A stretch of DNA of 64,000 nt from Bacteroidota bacterium (lineage in GTDB: Bacteria; Bacteroidota; Bacteroidia; Bacteroidales; ML635J-15), in the NCBI GenBank assembly GCA_029558535.1, contig JAKQEK010000423.1, positions 33,639-97,638 on the forward strand, written 5' to 3'. Both the position numbers and the translations under genes were made by a program. The notes under the pieces are model-generated. The model saw only the letters and a list, made by a program, of their open reading frames with translations, was not told where the DNA came from and did not search any database. Positions 27,524-36,453 of this stretch are shown in pieces. Each line of letters begins with the position of its first letter. Position 1 is the stretch's first letter.

Positions 27524-28461
27524 ATTGTCGAAATTGTTAATCCTGAAAGTATATGCCAGATGCCCCACCAGGCAGTCACAATCATCATTCCCCCTAGGGC
27601 AAGGTCTTGTGGAAAAATATTTGGATTGAAAAGTAAAACCAAACCAAGTCCACTATTTTGAATACCTGTTTCTATTGAAATTGTTTTGCAATTTTGAGTA
27701 CTCAGCCTAAATAGTTTTGCAAAACCATAACCTGAACTAAGAGCAATTGCGTTGTGAATAAATACAATTAGTAAAATCCATGCAATGTATTTAATAAAAT
27801 AGCTGTAATTATTGGCAAACATAATTACGACCATTCCCATAAAAAAGAAAAGTGAAAATAATTTTATAGGTTTTTTAATTTTTTCGGTAAGCGTTGGCAA
27901 ATAGTGATTAGTAACCATTCCTAAAATAATAGGAATACCTAAAAGGATTAGAACGGTTACAAACATATCAACAGGATTAATGCTTAATTCTCTAAGCAAT
28001 TGATTTTCTGACCAGGGACCTAAAATCTTATACAATTTCCCATAGAGAAAAAAATTGAAAGGTGTTAGGAATAGAGCTAAACTTGTTGCTATTGCAGTTA
28101 AAGATACGGATAATGCCGGATTCCCTTTAGCATGTGTGGATAAAAAGTTTGAAATATTGCCCCCCGGACAAGATGCTACTAGTATCATCCCCATGGCTAC
28201 TCCAACAGTAATGTTGCTCCAAAATGCTAAAACAAGCAATAAAGTCAAAATAGGTAGTAATAAGAATTGAGAAATAAAACCAATTATTACAGGTTTAGGA
28301 TTTAATAATAAATCTTTAAAATGTTGAATTTTTATTTCTAATGCTACCCCAAACATTATAACAGCAATTGCAATATTCAGTATTAACAAGCCTCCCTGGC
28401 TGAAATTCAGATTTGCAGAATCCATTGCATTTAACGCATCGTACATAGCAAAAATTTTCAC
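27502..28461 (-). CDS. Bile acid:sodium symporter (BASS/SBF) family transporter
   Basis: A 319-aa polytopic protein with nine to ten hydrophobic helices and the SBF-family motifs ASCPGGNISNFLSTHAKGN and ISIETGIQNSGLGLVLLF. Family members carry organic anions with sodium; in bacteria the substrates are mostly unknown (pantoate, sulphonates and keto acids are known examples). The gene overlaps the acyltransferase gene downstream. Substrate not assigned. Confidence 0.9.
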   Translation of the reverse strand: MKIFAMYDALNAMDSANLNFSQGGLLILNIAIAVIMFGVALEIKIQHFKDLLLNPKPVIIGFISQFLLLPILTLLLVLAFWSNITVGVAMGMILVASCPGGNISNFLSTHAKGNPALSVSLTAIATSLALFLTPFNFFLYGKLYKILGPWSENQLLRELSINPVDMFVTVLILLGIPIILGMVTNHYLPTLTEKIKKPIKLFSLFFFMGMVVIMFANNYSYFIKYIAWILLIVFIHNAIALSSGYGFAKLFRLSTQNCKTISIETGIQNSGLGLVLLFNPNIFPQDLALGGMMIVTAWWGIWHILSGLTISTIWRRKTI

Positions 28462-28578
28462 AAAGATAACAATATTGTTTAAAATTATTTCGATTGGTTA
28501 GGCGATAATTTTATATATTAAAAATAAATAAGTTAATAATAGACATAGATTTAGGTTCATAATTTAAAAGATTTTCAT

Positions 28579-28586
28579 TATCTTTG
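28579..28586 (+). promoter_or_regulatory. Bacteroidetes -7 box for cytidine deaminase
   Basis: TATCTTTG, an exact TAnnTTTG, ends 16 nt before the cdd ATG. A clear -33 TTTG at the usual spacing is not seen, so this is a partial promoter match. Confidence 0.45.
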
Positions 28587-28602
28587 AGTATTATTTAATA
28601 AG

Positions 28603-29094
28603 ATGAAGCAAAGAGAAATATTAATTAGATTCAAAGAATTTAAACCTGCAGAATTGACAGCTGAAGATAAAAGTTTGGTCAATATTGCAATTGAATCTGC
28701 CTTGAATGCGTATGCTCCATATTCACATTTTAGAGTCGGTGCTGCTGTTCTATTAAGCAACGACATGGTAATTAAAGGCAATAATCAGGAAAATGCTGCT
28801 TATCCATCCGGACTTTGCGCTGAAAGAGTCGCTATGTTTTACGCTAATGCAAATTATCCGGAATCATCAGTTAAAGCAATAGCTGTTGTGGTTGTTGATT
28901 CCGATGGTAATGTAATTGAACAGAATATTTCTCCCTGTGGCTCATGTCGTCAGGCATTGGCAGAAAGTGAGATGCGATTCAAAAAGCCGATAAAAATTTT
29001 ATTAGCATCAAAAGATTCAGTATTAATTTTTAATTCGGTTGAAGATTTATTGCCACTTAGTTTTAACCAAGGTGATCTTGATTTTTCAAAGTGA
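28603..29094 (+). CDS. cdd: Cytidine deaminase
   Basis: A 163-aa zinc-dependent nucleoside deaminase of the tetrameric type. Zinc ligands are C72 with catalytic E74 (SGLCAERV), and C112 and C115 (SPCGSCRQ). NQENAAYPSG carries the substrate-binding residues. It converts cytidine/deoxycytidine to uridine/deoxyuridine in pyrimidine salvage. Its 3' end overlaps the convergent kdsA gene by 9 bp. Confidence 0.95.
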   Translation: MKQREILIRFKEFKPAELTAEDKSLVNIAIESALNAYAPYSHFRVGAAVLLSNDMVIKGNNQENAAYPSGLCAERVAMFYANANYPESSVKAIAVVVVDSDGNVIEQNISPCGSCRQALAESEMRFKKPIKILLASKDSVLIFNSVEDLLPLSFNQGDLDFSK

Positions 29095-29883
29095 TTTTTT
29101 TAATTTAATCAATTTCTCTAAGAGACTTTCAATTAATTCAAGTTTAAGCATATTTGCCCCGTCTGATTTTGCACTTAAAGGGTTGGGATGTGTTTCAATA
29201 AAAAGCCCGTCGGATCCAACAGCTATCCCTGCTTTTGCAATGTATTCAATCATTTCGGGTTGACCACCGGTTACTCCTGAACTTTGATTAGGCTGTTGTA
29301 AACTGTGGGTAACGTCCAAAACAACAGGATATCCAAATTCTTTCATTTTAGGGATACTGCGGAAATCAATTACTAAATCCTGATAACCGAAAGTTGTTCC
29401 ACGTTCTGTTAATAATATATTTTTATTTCCGGTGCTTGCTACTTTTTGCGCTGCAAATAGCATAGCTTCTGGTGATAAAAACTGACCTTTTTTTATGTTT
29501 ATATATTTTCCTGTATTTGCAGCAGCAATCAACAAGTCGGTTTGGCGACATAAAAATGCCGGTATTTGTAATATGTCTGCTACTTCAGATGCCGGTTTAG
29601 CTTCTTCGGGAAGATGTATATCGGTACATATAGCAACTCCAAGTTCGGATTTTATTTTTGAAAGAATTTCAAGAGCTTTTTTATCACCTAAACCGGAAAA
29701 CGAATTTACGCTACTACGATTAGCTTTGCGGTAGGATGCCTTGAAAATAAAAGGAATTTTCAACTTATCACATATCACTTTTAGTTTTGAGGCTGTTGCA
29801 AAAGTGATTTCTTCATTTTCGACAACACAAGGTCCTGCAATAAGAAAAAAAGTATCAGGTTGATTAACTATAAAACTTTCCAT
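29086..29883 (-). CDS. kdsA: 3-deoxy-8-phosphooctulonate synthase
   Basis: A 265-aa KdsA: IAGPCVVENEE at the N-terminus, FKASYRKANRSS near 48, TDIHLPEEAKP, the DFRSIPKM segment, and VLDVTHSLQQPN near the C-terminal third. It condenses phosphoenolpyruvate with arabinose 5-phosphate to make Kdo 8-phosphate for lipopolysaccharide, so a Gram-negative envelope is implied. Length is typical. It is convergent with cdd and codirectional with the large adhesin gene upstream. Confidence 0.95.
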   Translation of the reverse strand: MESFIVNQPDTFFLIAGPCVVENEEITFATASKLKVICDKLKIPFIFKASYRKANRSSVNSFSGLGDKKALEILSKIKSELGVAICTDIHLPEEAKPASEVADILQIPAFLCRQTDLLIAAANTGKYINIKKGQFLSPEAMLFAAQKVASTGNKNILLTERGTTFGYQDLVIDFRSIPKMKEFGYPVVLDVTHSLQQPNQSSGVTGGQPEMIEYIAKAGIAVGSDGLFIETHPNPLSAKSDGANMLKLELIESLLEKLIKLKKSL

Positions 29884-29941
29884 ATAGTATTTTTAACAAA
29901 GGTAATAACAATAAAGAAAACTTGTTTATTGTTTCGGGAAA

Positions 29942-32900
29942 TTAATAAATCACAGAAACTACACCCGTATATTTTTTCTTGCCGTTACGCACGTCTAAAA
30001 CATAAACATAACTGCCTGCCGGAACAAATTTCCCTTCATATTTTCCATCCCAAAATTCGTCTCCATATTCGGCTTTATACAACTCTTGTCCCCAACGGTT
30101 ATATACCCAAAGAATTACACTCGGAAAAATTTCCCAACCTTGAATTTCCCAGGTATCATTTACTCCGTCACCATTTGGAGTGAATGCAGAAGGAATTCTT
30201 ATACAATCTACAGGGATGTCTTCAAGTACAAGGTTCCCAAGACTTAATACACAATCGTTAGAGTCAGTTATTTCTGTTAAGTAAATGCCTTCATATAATC
30301 TTGAAATGCCACAAGTATCTGAGAAAAATTCTCCAAATCTATATTGATATGGAGTGATACCACCATAAACAGTAAGAATTATTTCTCCGTCATTATTGCC
30401 AATACAACTAGGGTCTATCAGAACATAATCTGCAGTTAGTGCAGCTGGTTGTCCTATTGTTAACGATGTGTCTGCTTCACAGCCGAAACTGTCAGTAACT
30501 CTTGAATTGTAAGTTCCGGCATGCAGTCCGGTTTGATTTGACCCACTAAATGATTGAAGTCCTAAGTAACTAGCATAAGAATATGGGCTAATACCACCAT
30601 TTGCTTGTAAGAGTATTGCCCCATCATTAAAACCGTAGCATGTAATATCTCTAACAACAGCATTTAAACTTAATCCAACAGAAGCTTCTCGGATAAAAAA
30701 TTCTTCGGTTATGGTACAATTGTTATGATCGAAAACAGTAACCACATAATTGCCCGGGCCCAGATTAGTTTGAGTTGTTCCAGAAAAATCATTACTCCAC
30801 AGGCTTGTATAAGGAGCCGTCCCACCCGAAATATTAATACTTATTGAACCATTTTGTTCTCCTTTACATCTTATGTTTGTAAAGTCAGAAGTCATTACTA
30901 GTTGAGAAGGTGAACTAAGGTTTACACTACCTGTTTCAGAGCAATTATTACCGTCTGTAACTGTATAACCAAAATTGACATTAGCCGGAATATTGTGGTT
31001 ATTAAATGAAGTCGATTGATCTTGCCATAATATTGTAAGTGGAGGCGTTCCTCCAAAAGCAGTAACACTTGCACTTACAGGTTCACCATAACAACCAGCA
31101 TTTATTGAAGTTGCAGTTGCAGTAATTTCAGTAGGTTCTGTTATCGTAAAGCTACCCGTACCATAACATCCATTTAAGTCAGTAACCGTATAAGCATAAG
31201 CTCCAGGAGCAAGAAAACTCTGGCTAAATCCATTTAAATAAGATGGATTCCAGACGATAGAATAAGGAGAAGTGCCTCCACTGGCAGTTACAACAGCAGA
31301 ACCATCATTATTACCATAACATCTTACATTACTAATAGATGACAAGTCAACACTTAAAGAAGGAGGCATTGTTAAGCTTTTACTTGCAGAACTTGTGCAT
31401 CCATTTGCATCAGTTACAGTTACATAATAGGTTCCTACACCAAGTCCGGAAATTGTTTGTGTTGTTTGAGCCGGAGTTGTACTCCAATTATAAATATAAG
31501 GAGTATTCCCACCAGAAGGATTAGCAGTAAGGGAACCATCATTTACTCCACTGCAACTAATAGGATCTGCAGTAATGCTGACTGAAAGATTTACGAATGT
31601 AACATCAGCAGTAGCACTTGCAGAGCATCCCTGGTTATCTGAAATTGTCAGAGAATAGGTTCCAGAAGAGGACACAGTGAATGTAGGTGTTGTAGCATTA
31701 TTTTGCCAAAGGAAATTGACACCGGTCACATTTGGATTTATAACGAAAGGTCCTCCATTACAGATTATAGTATCATTTATAAAGTCGAACGGTGGTAAAT
31801 CATTTGAAACATGTACAAGCATTGTAAGAGATTCCTCAAGACAACTTATGTCTCTTGTGAAATACATAGTTACAGTATAAGTTCCGGAATTATCATATAC
31901 ATGGAACACAGAATTCCCAACAGCGCTCGTCCCGTCACCAAAATCAAAATGAACTCCAGAAATTCCTTCTCCATCTGTACAAAATCCAACTCCATTGATT
32001 GATTCCTCGCAATTTAAAGTGTCTTGATAAACATCAAAAGAAATAGAATCATTTCCGATTACAATATTAAAGTCAACATTGATAGGTTCTATATTAGCGC
32101 CAGCAAGATATCCATAAGACTCCACATCACCAAAACCATAAACTGATGTAAGAACTCCTTCTGGTGATGTTATTACATGAGAGCCTTGAGCAATATTTTT
32201 TCTCACATATGAATAAATAGGGTTTGATGCTACAGTATTCCACCCTGCCAAAGTTACACCATCGAGTTGTACTTGATTTGTATATGCTGTTTTACTAACT
32301 ATATTAGTGTAGAACTGATTGATTGCAGTAGTATTAAAAGCCTGAAATACAATATAATCAAGTGTTTGCTCCACAGGTGACAGCATAATCATAAAAGGAT
32401 CTGAAGTTACACCGTCGCAAGATGTACCTCTGCTGTATTGAGCAACTGAAATAGGATTATTTCCAACTATATAAGAAGCAGGTGTTAAATATACTTCATG
32501 AAATTGACCTGCATTTAGGTTAATATTAGCACCGCCATTAATATTTATTACAGTACCTGCCTCACTTGCCATTATTCTGTATTGGTCTCCGTTTCTTGTC
32601 ATTAGTGGGACAGTAATATATTCTTTTCCCCAGGCTTTTAAAGGAATCATCTGTTCGTACAGATGGTCGCAATAATCACAGGTGGGGACTCTTGCACACC
32701 TGTTGCCGGCAAATACGGCAAAATTATGACATGCTCCAACGTCTGTCGCACTGATTTTTGTTCCGGTTAAATCACCTGAGCTTTGCACCAAATAAACTTG
32801 ACCTTGATTTAAAGTAATATTAAAAGGAACACCTGCTCCAACACCTCCGGTTACAGCAGCAGAAGGAATTATTTGAATAGTTGTGTTATTTTCTACTCCA

Positions 32901-33355
32901 ACAACAATAAATTGTGTCGGTTGGCCACTAAAAGGTGTGTAGGCACAAACGTAATATGAATCACCTAAAGCAGGGGTTGCAAGTACAAGGGTGGCATCAG
33001 ATGAAGCCGTTCGTTGATTTGCGGAATATACAGCAATATCGTGGTTGGCAGTTATATGAATAGCTTTGTTTAGCGCTGTGTTTGTGGTTGCGATTGCTGC
33101 ATTTTGAGCTGCAGGGACCTGCACCATAACAGAACCATTAGCAGCAATTGTAAATGCTTGACTCCAACCTGTGCCGGGCATTGAAGCTGTTCCGGAAGTC
33201 GCAACATCAGATGTAAGATAAAGTAATGTGTTGGCAGGATCATCAAAATTTTGCATATAACTCAGCCAAAAATCCGTTCCGGTTGTAGTGTATTGGGCTG
33301 ATAGATTAAAATTTATGATGAAAAGAATGCTTAAAATGAGGCTGACTTTTTTCAT
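29942..33355 (-). CDS. Giant SprB-repeat adhesin with IgGFc-binding-like N-domain and CHU_C tail
   Basis: A 1137-aa secreted protein. A signal peptide ends at LSAQ (residue 21). Residues about 22-430 match the IgGFc-binding N-terminal-like domain (TGTDFWLSYMQNF, ALGDSYYVCAYTP, SRGTSCDGVTSDPFM). A PKD domain follows (FDFGDGTSAVGN near 470), then six SprB-type repeats (about 590-1030, each with a C-NDG...GG-PY core). The C-terminus has a gliding-motility/CHU_C sorting domain (PSAFTPNGDGVNDTW, VYNRWGQELY), predicting type IX export. A TATATTTG -7 box lies at 33385-33392. Likely a surface adhesin; target unknown. Confidence 0.9.
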   Translation of the reverse strand: MKKVSLILSILFIINFNLSAQYTTTGTDFWLSYMQNFDDPANTLLYLTSDVATSGTASMPGTGWSQAFTIAANGSVMVQVPAAQNAAIATTNTALNKAIHITANHDIAVYSANQRTASSDATLVLATPALGDSYYVCAYTPFSGQPTQFIVVGVENNTTIQIIPSAAVTGGVGAGVPFNITLNQGQVYLVQSSGDLTGTKISATDVGACHNFAVFAGNRCARVPTCDYCDHLYEQMIPLKAWGKEYITVPLMTRNGDQYRIMASEAGTVININGGANINLNAGQFHEVYLTPASYIVGNNPISVAQYSRGTSCDGVTSDPFMIMLSPVEQTLDYIVFQAFNTTAINQFYTNIVSKTAYTNQVQLDGVTLAGWNTVASNPIYSYVRKNIAQGSHVITSPEGVLTSVYGFGDVESYGYLAGANIEPINVDFNIVIGNDSISFDVYQDTLNCEESINGVGFCTDGEGISGVHFDFGDGTSAVGNSVFHVYDNSGTYTVTMYFTRDISCLEESLTMLVHVSNDLPPFDFINDTIICNGGPFVINPNVTGVNFLWQNNATTPTFTVSSSGTYSLTISDNQGCSASATADVTFVNLSVSITADPISCSGVNDGSLTANPSGGNTPYIYNWSTTPAQTTQTISGLGVGTYYVTVTDANGCTSSASKSLTMPPSLSVDLSSISNVRCYGNNDGSAVVTASGGTSPYSIVWNPSYLNGFSQSFLAPGAYAYTVTDLNGCYGTGSFTITEPTEITATATSINAGCYGEPVSASVTAFGGTPPLTILWQDQSTSFNNHNIPANVNFGYTVTDGNNCSETGSVNLSSPSQLVMTSDFTNIRCKGEQNGSISINISGGTAPYTSLWSNDFSGTTQTNLGPGNYVVTVFDHNNCTITEEFFIREASVGLSLNAVVRDITCYGFNDGAILLQANGGISPYSYASYLGLQSFSGSNQTGLHAGTYNSRVTDSFGCEADTSLTIGQPAALTADYVLIDPSCIGNNDGEIILTVYGGITPYQYRFGEFFSDTCGISRLYEGIYLTEITDSNDCVLSLGNLVLEDIPVDCIRIPSAFTPNGDGVNDTWEIQGWEIFPSVILWVYNRWGQELYKAEYGDEFWDGKYEGKFVPAGSYVYVLDVRNGKKKYTGVVSVIY

Positions 33356-33502
33356 ATTAATATTACAATTGAATAATTCCTTTACAAATATAGAGAATAA
33401 AATTATATAAAACTAAAAAGTAAATATTTATTTTTTATCTTGATTATCAATTATTTGTATGATTGATGTAATTTTAATCTATAAAACTAATAATTCTCAT
33501 TT

Positions 33503-33530
33503 TTTGGAAGCGAATTATATTATAATTTTG
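33503..33530 (+). promoter_or_regulatory. Candidate promoter of mqnA
   Basis: TTTG at 33503-33506 and an exact TAATTTTG -7 box at 33523-33530, with 16 nt between (a little short of the 17-21 usual in Bacteroidetes). The mqnA ATG follows 20 nt later. Confidence 0.5.
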
Positions 33531-33550
33531 TTCAAGTTAGAAAAGAAAAA

Positions 33551-34294
33551 ATGATTAGAATTTCTTTAGTATCATATTGTAATACACTGCCGTTTAAAGC
33601 GGCACTAGAGTCTTCTGGCTACATTAAAAAAAATGCAATATTAAAAGAAAGTCATCCTGCTCAATGTGCATATGATATTGAAAATAATCTTGCGGATATT
33701 TCGTTGGTGCCTGTAGGAGCTTTGAAAGAGTCAGACAAATACAAAGTAATTACTGATTATTGTCTTTCTGCAAATAAAAAGGTTGAATCCGTATTGTTGT
33801 TATCAGAGAAACCAAGATCTGAAATTACTAGTATTTTACTCGATTATCAATCAAAAACATCTGTTAAATTAATTAAAATTATTGCGAATAAATTCTGGAA
33901 AAATAATTTTAAATATATTGATGCAAAACCCGGATTTGAAGATGGAATTACAGGAAACATTGCAGCGGTAATAATTGGTGACAGAGCATTAGAATTAAGG
34001 AATTCCCATCCTTTTGTATATGACTTGGCTGAGGAATGGTATAGTTACACTAACCTTCCGGTAGTGTTCGCTGTTTGGGTTGCAAAAAATGATATTAGTT
34101 CTGACTTTATGTTTAATTTTAATAGTGTATTATCTTCAGGAATAAAAAGTATTAAAAAAGTTGCACAAAAATATGCTTGTAATTACCAAGGGTTTGATCT
34201 TGAACACTATTTGACAAATTGTATTGATTATCGTTTTGATGAAAAAAAGAGGGAGAGTATGGCTAAATTTTTGCAATTGACTCAAGAAATTTAA
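33551..34294 (+). CDS. mqnA: Chorismate dehydratase MqnA (futalosine menaquinone pathway)
   Basis: A 247-aa MqnA/MqnD-family protein of the periplasmic-binding-like fold. It has the N-terminal SYCNTLPF strand, DISLVPVGAL near 58, and the C-terminal EEWYSYTNLPVVFAVWVA segment typical of MqnA. MqnA dehydrates chorismate to 3-enolpyruvylbenzoate, the first step of futalosine-dependent menaquinone synthesis. The other mqn genes are not in this window. Length and motifs favour MqnA over MqnD. Confidence 0.88.
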   Translation: MIRISLVSYCNTLPFKAALESSGYIKKNAILKESHPAQCAYDIENNLADISLVPVGALKESDKYKVITDYCLSANKKVESVLLLSEKPRSEITSILLDYQSKTSVKLIKIIANKFWKNNFKYIDAKPGFEDGITGNIAAVIIGDRALELRNSHPFVYDLAEEWYSYTNLPVVFAVWVAKNDISSDFMFNFNSVLSSGIKSIKKVAQKYACNYQGFDLEHYLTNCIDYRFDEKKRESMAKFLQLTQEI

Positions 34295-34361
34295 ATTTAT
34301 CTGTTTAGAGTTTTTTGTATATTAAAAAAACACTATTTTAGCAATCTTAAAATTTGAATAC

Positions 34362-35945
34362 ATGAAAATACTGTTTTTATCACTACTTTTCTTTGGTTCT
34401 GCTTTATTTCTTTTTTCACAAACTGATCTTAGTCCTTCAGACTGGAAGATGACGCAAGCAAAATTGCTATACGAAGATAATAAAGTGAATGACGCCTTGA
34501 TAATTTACTTAGAGTTCCATAATGATTATGCGACAAACTCTTTTTTAAATTATAGAATTTCGTTATGCTATTATAAAGTCGGAGATTATAATAATGCAAT
34601 AAACTATTGTAAACTAGCTTTAGAGAACTGCAAAGATGATATTCTTGAAAAAGAAATAATATATTTAAAGGCTTGTATATATCACAAATTAGAAGATTTT
34701 GCCACGGCAAAAGATTTTTTAAGTAAAATCTCAGCAGGTACAGCAACTGTTGACAGTAATCAGGTAAAGATATTATTAAAACAAATAAATGTTGCGGAAG
34801 AATCTTATTTAAATCCTGTGAAATGTAATTTAATGACCATTGATGTCGAATCAGAAATAAATTCTGAATTCAATGAGATTTTTCCTGTATGTTCGAGACT
34901 ACAGAATAAATTATATTTTACATCAGACAGACAAATTGCAGAAAATCAGGAAAAGAATGCTATTACAAATAACTTTCCTTTTTCGATTTTTGAATCGCAA
35001 ATTGATATTAACAATAAACATGGACTGCCAGTTTTAGTGGATGAGACTTTTGCATCGGGAAAGAATTATATTTTAGGTTCTGTTTCCGCTGCTGATATGG
35101 TTTATTTTTTATATAAGGAAACTCCAGAAAAAAAGGATGGTGGTGATTTGTACACCGACACGAAAGATACTGATGAAGATTTTACTGACCCTGAAAAAAT
35201 TGAAAGTGTATTAAATACAAAATTTCTTGAGTATTCTCCAAGCTATGATTTTATAAATAGCAGGCTTTATTATGTATCTACATGGAAAGATTTAAATAAA
35301 TCCAAATCTAGTATTTTCATGTCAGAATTATTTAAAAATAAATTTCCTGAACCGGATATGTTAAAAAAGTTAAGCTTCGATAACGATCAATCTTTTGTTT
35401 ATGTTCATCCGGGAGGCGATTTTATGGTTTTCGCAATGGATGGCGAAACATCAATGGGGGGATATGATTTGTTTATTTGCTTTAATGATAATGGAAAATG
35501 GTCAGAGCCAAAAAATATGGGTTATCCAATAAATTCTTGTTCTGATGAAATGCAATTTTGTCTTGCTTCTGACGGGAAAACAGCATATATTTCTTCAAAT
35601 AGATTGGGGGGAGCCGGAGGATTTGATTTATATACTTTTGATATAAATTCTGTAATTGACGAAAATTTGGGATATGTTCTTGATTTGGTTATGTTTTATG
35701 GCCAAATTAGTAGTGAATCAGGAGTAGAAATACAAACAGAGATGACTATTACAGATGTTGCAAATTCAAAAAATGAATTTAAAATATCGAGTAGTGCAAA
35801 TGGATTTTATTCTTTTGGAGTAAAAGCCGGAGGAAAGTATAAAATCTGTATTAAAGATAAATCTTATGGAGAGTTTTCGGAAGAAATTGAAGCTACTCTT
35901 GGTGGAATGACTTTCGAAAAAGATATTGAACTTGAAACAAAATAG
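34362..35945 (+). CDS. Secreted TPR plus PD40 beta-propeller protein
   Basis: A 527-aa protein with a signal peptide (ALFLFSQ). TPR-like helices lie at about 28-150 (KVNDALIIYLEF, GDYNNAINYCKLAL), then a PD40/WD40-like propeller at about 165-430 (NKLYFTSDRQ, YDLFICFNDNGKWSEPKNMG, TAYISSNRLGGAGGFDLYTF). The C-terminal 80 residues look like a carboxypeptidase-regulatory-like beta domain. It resembles the front part of PorE/OmpA-type T9SS-linked periplasmic proteins but lacks the OmpA peptidoglycan-binding domain. Role in the envelope or T9SS is inferred. Confidence 0.82.
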   Translation: MKILFLSLLFFGSALFLFSQTDLSPSDWKMTQAKLLYEDNKVNDALIIYLEFHNDYATNSFLNYRISLCYYKVGDYNNAINYCKLALENCKDDILEKEIIYLKACIYHKLEDFATAKDFLSKISAGTATVDSNQVKILLKQINVAEESYLNPVKCNLMTIDVESEINSEFNEIFPVCSRLQNKLYFTSDRQIAENQEKNAITNNFPFSIFESQIDINNKHGLPVLVDETFASGKNYILGSVSAADMVYFLYKETPEKKDGGDLYTDTKDTDEDFTDPEKIESVLNTKFLEYSPSYDFINSRLYYVSTWKDLNKSKSSIFMSELFKNKFPEPDMLKKLSFDNDQSFVYVHPGGDFMVFAMDGETSMGGYDLFICFNDNGKWSEPKNMGYPINSCSDEMQFCLASDGKTAYISSNRLGGAGGFDLYTFDINSVIDENLGYVLDLVMFYGQISSESGVEIQTEMTITDVANSKNEFKISSSANGFYSFGVKAGGKYKICIKDKSYGEFSEEIEATLGGMTFEKDIELETK

Positions 35946-35949
35946 TGAA

Positions 35950-36375
35950 ATGAGTTATTTTGTAAGAACTTTCGTAGATATAGATTATGATTCTGTGCTT
36001 GAAGTATGGAAACAGACAGATATGGGTGGAGCTCACAGAGGTGATAATCTGGAAGTAATTTTAAATACTTTAGAAAATGGGGGAGAGTTGTTTGTTTTGA
36101 TTGAGGAAAGTTCTGACAGAGTAATTGGAACCTCATGGATTACTAACGACAGTCGTCGTTTATATTTACATCATTTTGGGATATTACCGGAGTTTCAGGG
36201 ACAGGGCTTTTCAAATTTACTTATGGATGAGTCAATGAAATTTGCACATAAGCTGAAGTTGCAAATAAAACTTGAAGTTCATAAAGATAACAAAATAGCA
36301 CGGAGTCTGTATCAAAAATATGGGTTTAAGTATCTTGGTGATTATGAGGTGTTTATTGTGAGGGAAATCTCATAA
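35950..36375 (+). CDS. GNAT family N-acetyltransferase
   Basis: About 141 aa from the ATG at 35950 (MSYFVRTF), which lies just after the previous stop codon; the in-frame ATG at 35926 would overlap the previous gene. Motif A is GILPEFQGQGFSNLLMDESM (the Q-x-x-G-x-G acetyl-CoA loop), followed by LEVHKDNKIARSLYQKYGF. It transfers an acetyl group from acetyl-CoA; substrate unknown. Likely cotranscribed with the TPR/PD40 gene (4 nt gap). Confidence 0.88.
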   Translation: MSYFVRTFVDIDYDSVLEVWKQTDMGGAHRGDNLEVILNTLENGGELFVLIEESSDRVIGTSWITNDSRRLYLHHFGILPEFQGQGFSNLLMDESMKFAHKLKLQIKLEVHKDNKIARSLYQKYGFKYLGDYEVFIVREIS

Positions 36376-36453
36376 CTATAATAATTTCAAGAAAAAAAAG
36401 AAATAAAGTAATTGTTCATATAGCACTGCAACAAAAAACTAAATTATAGTAAT

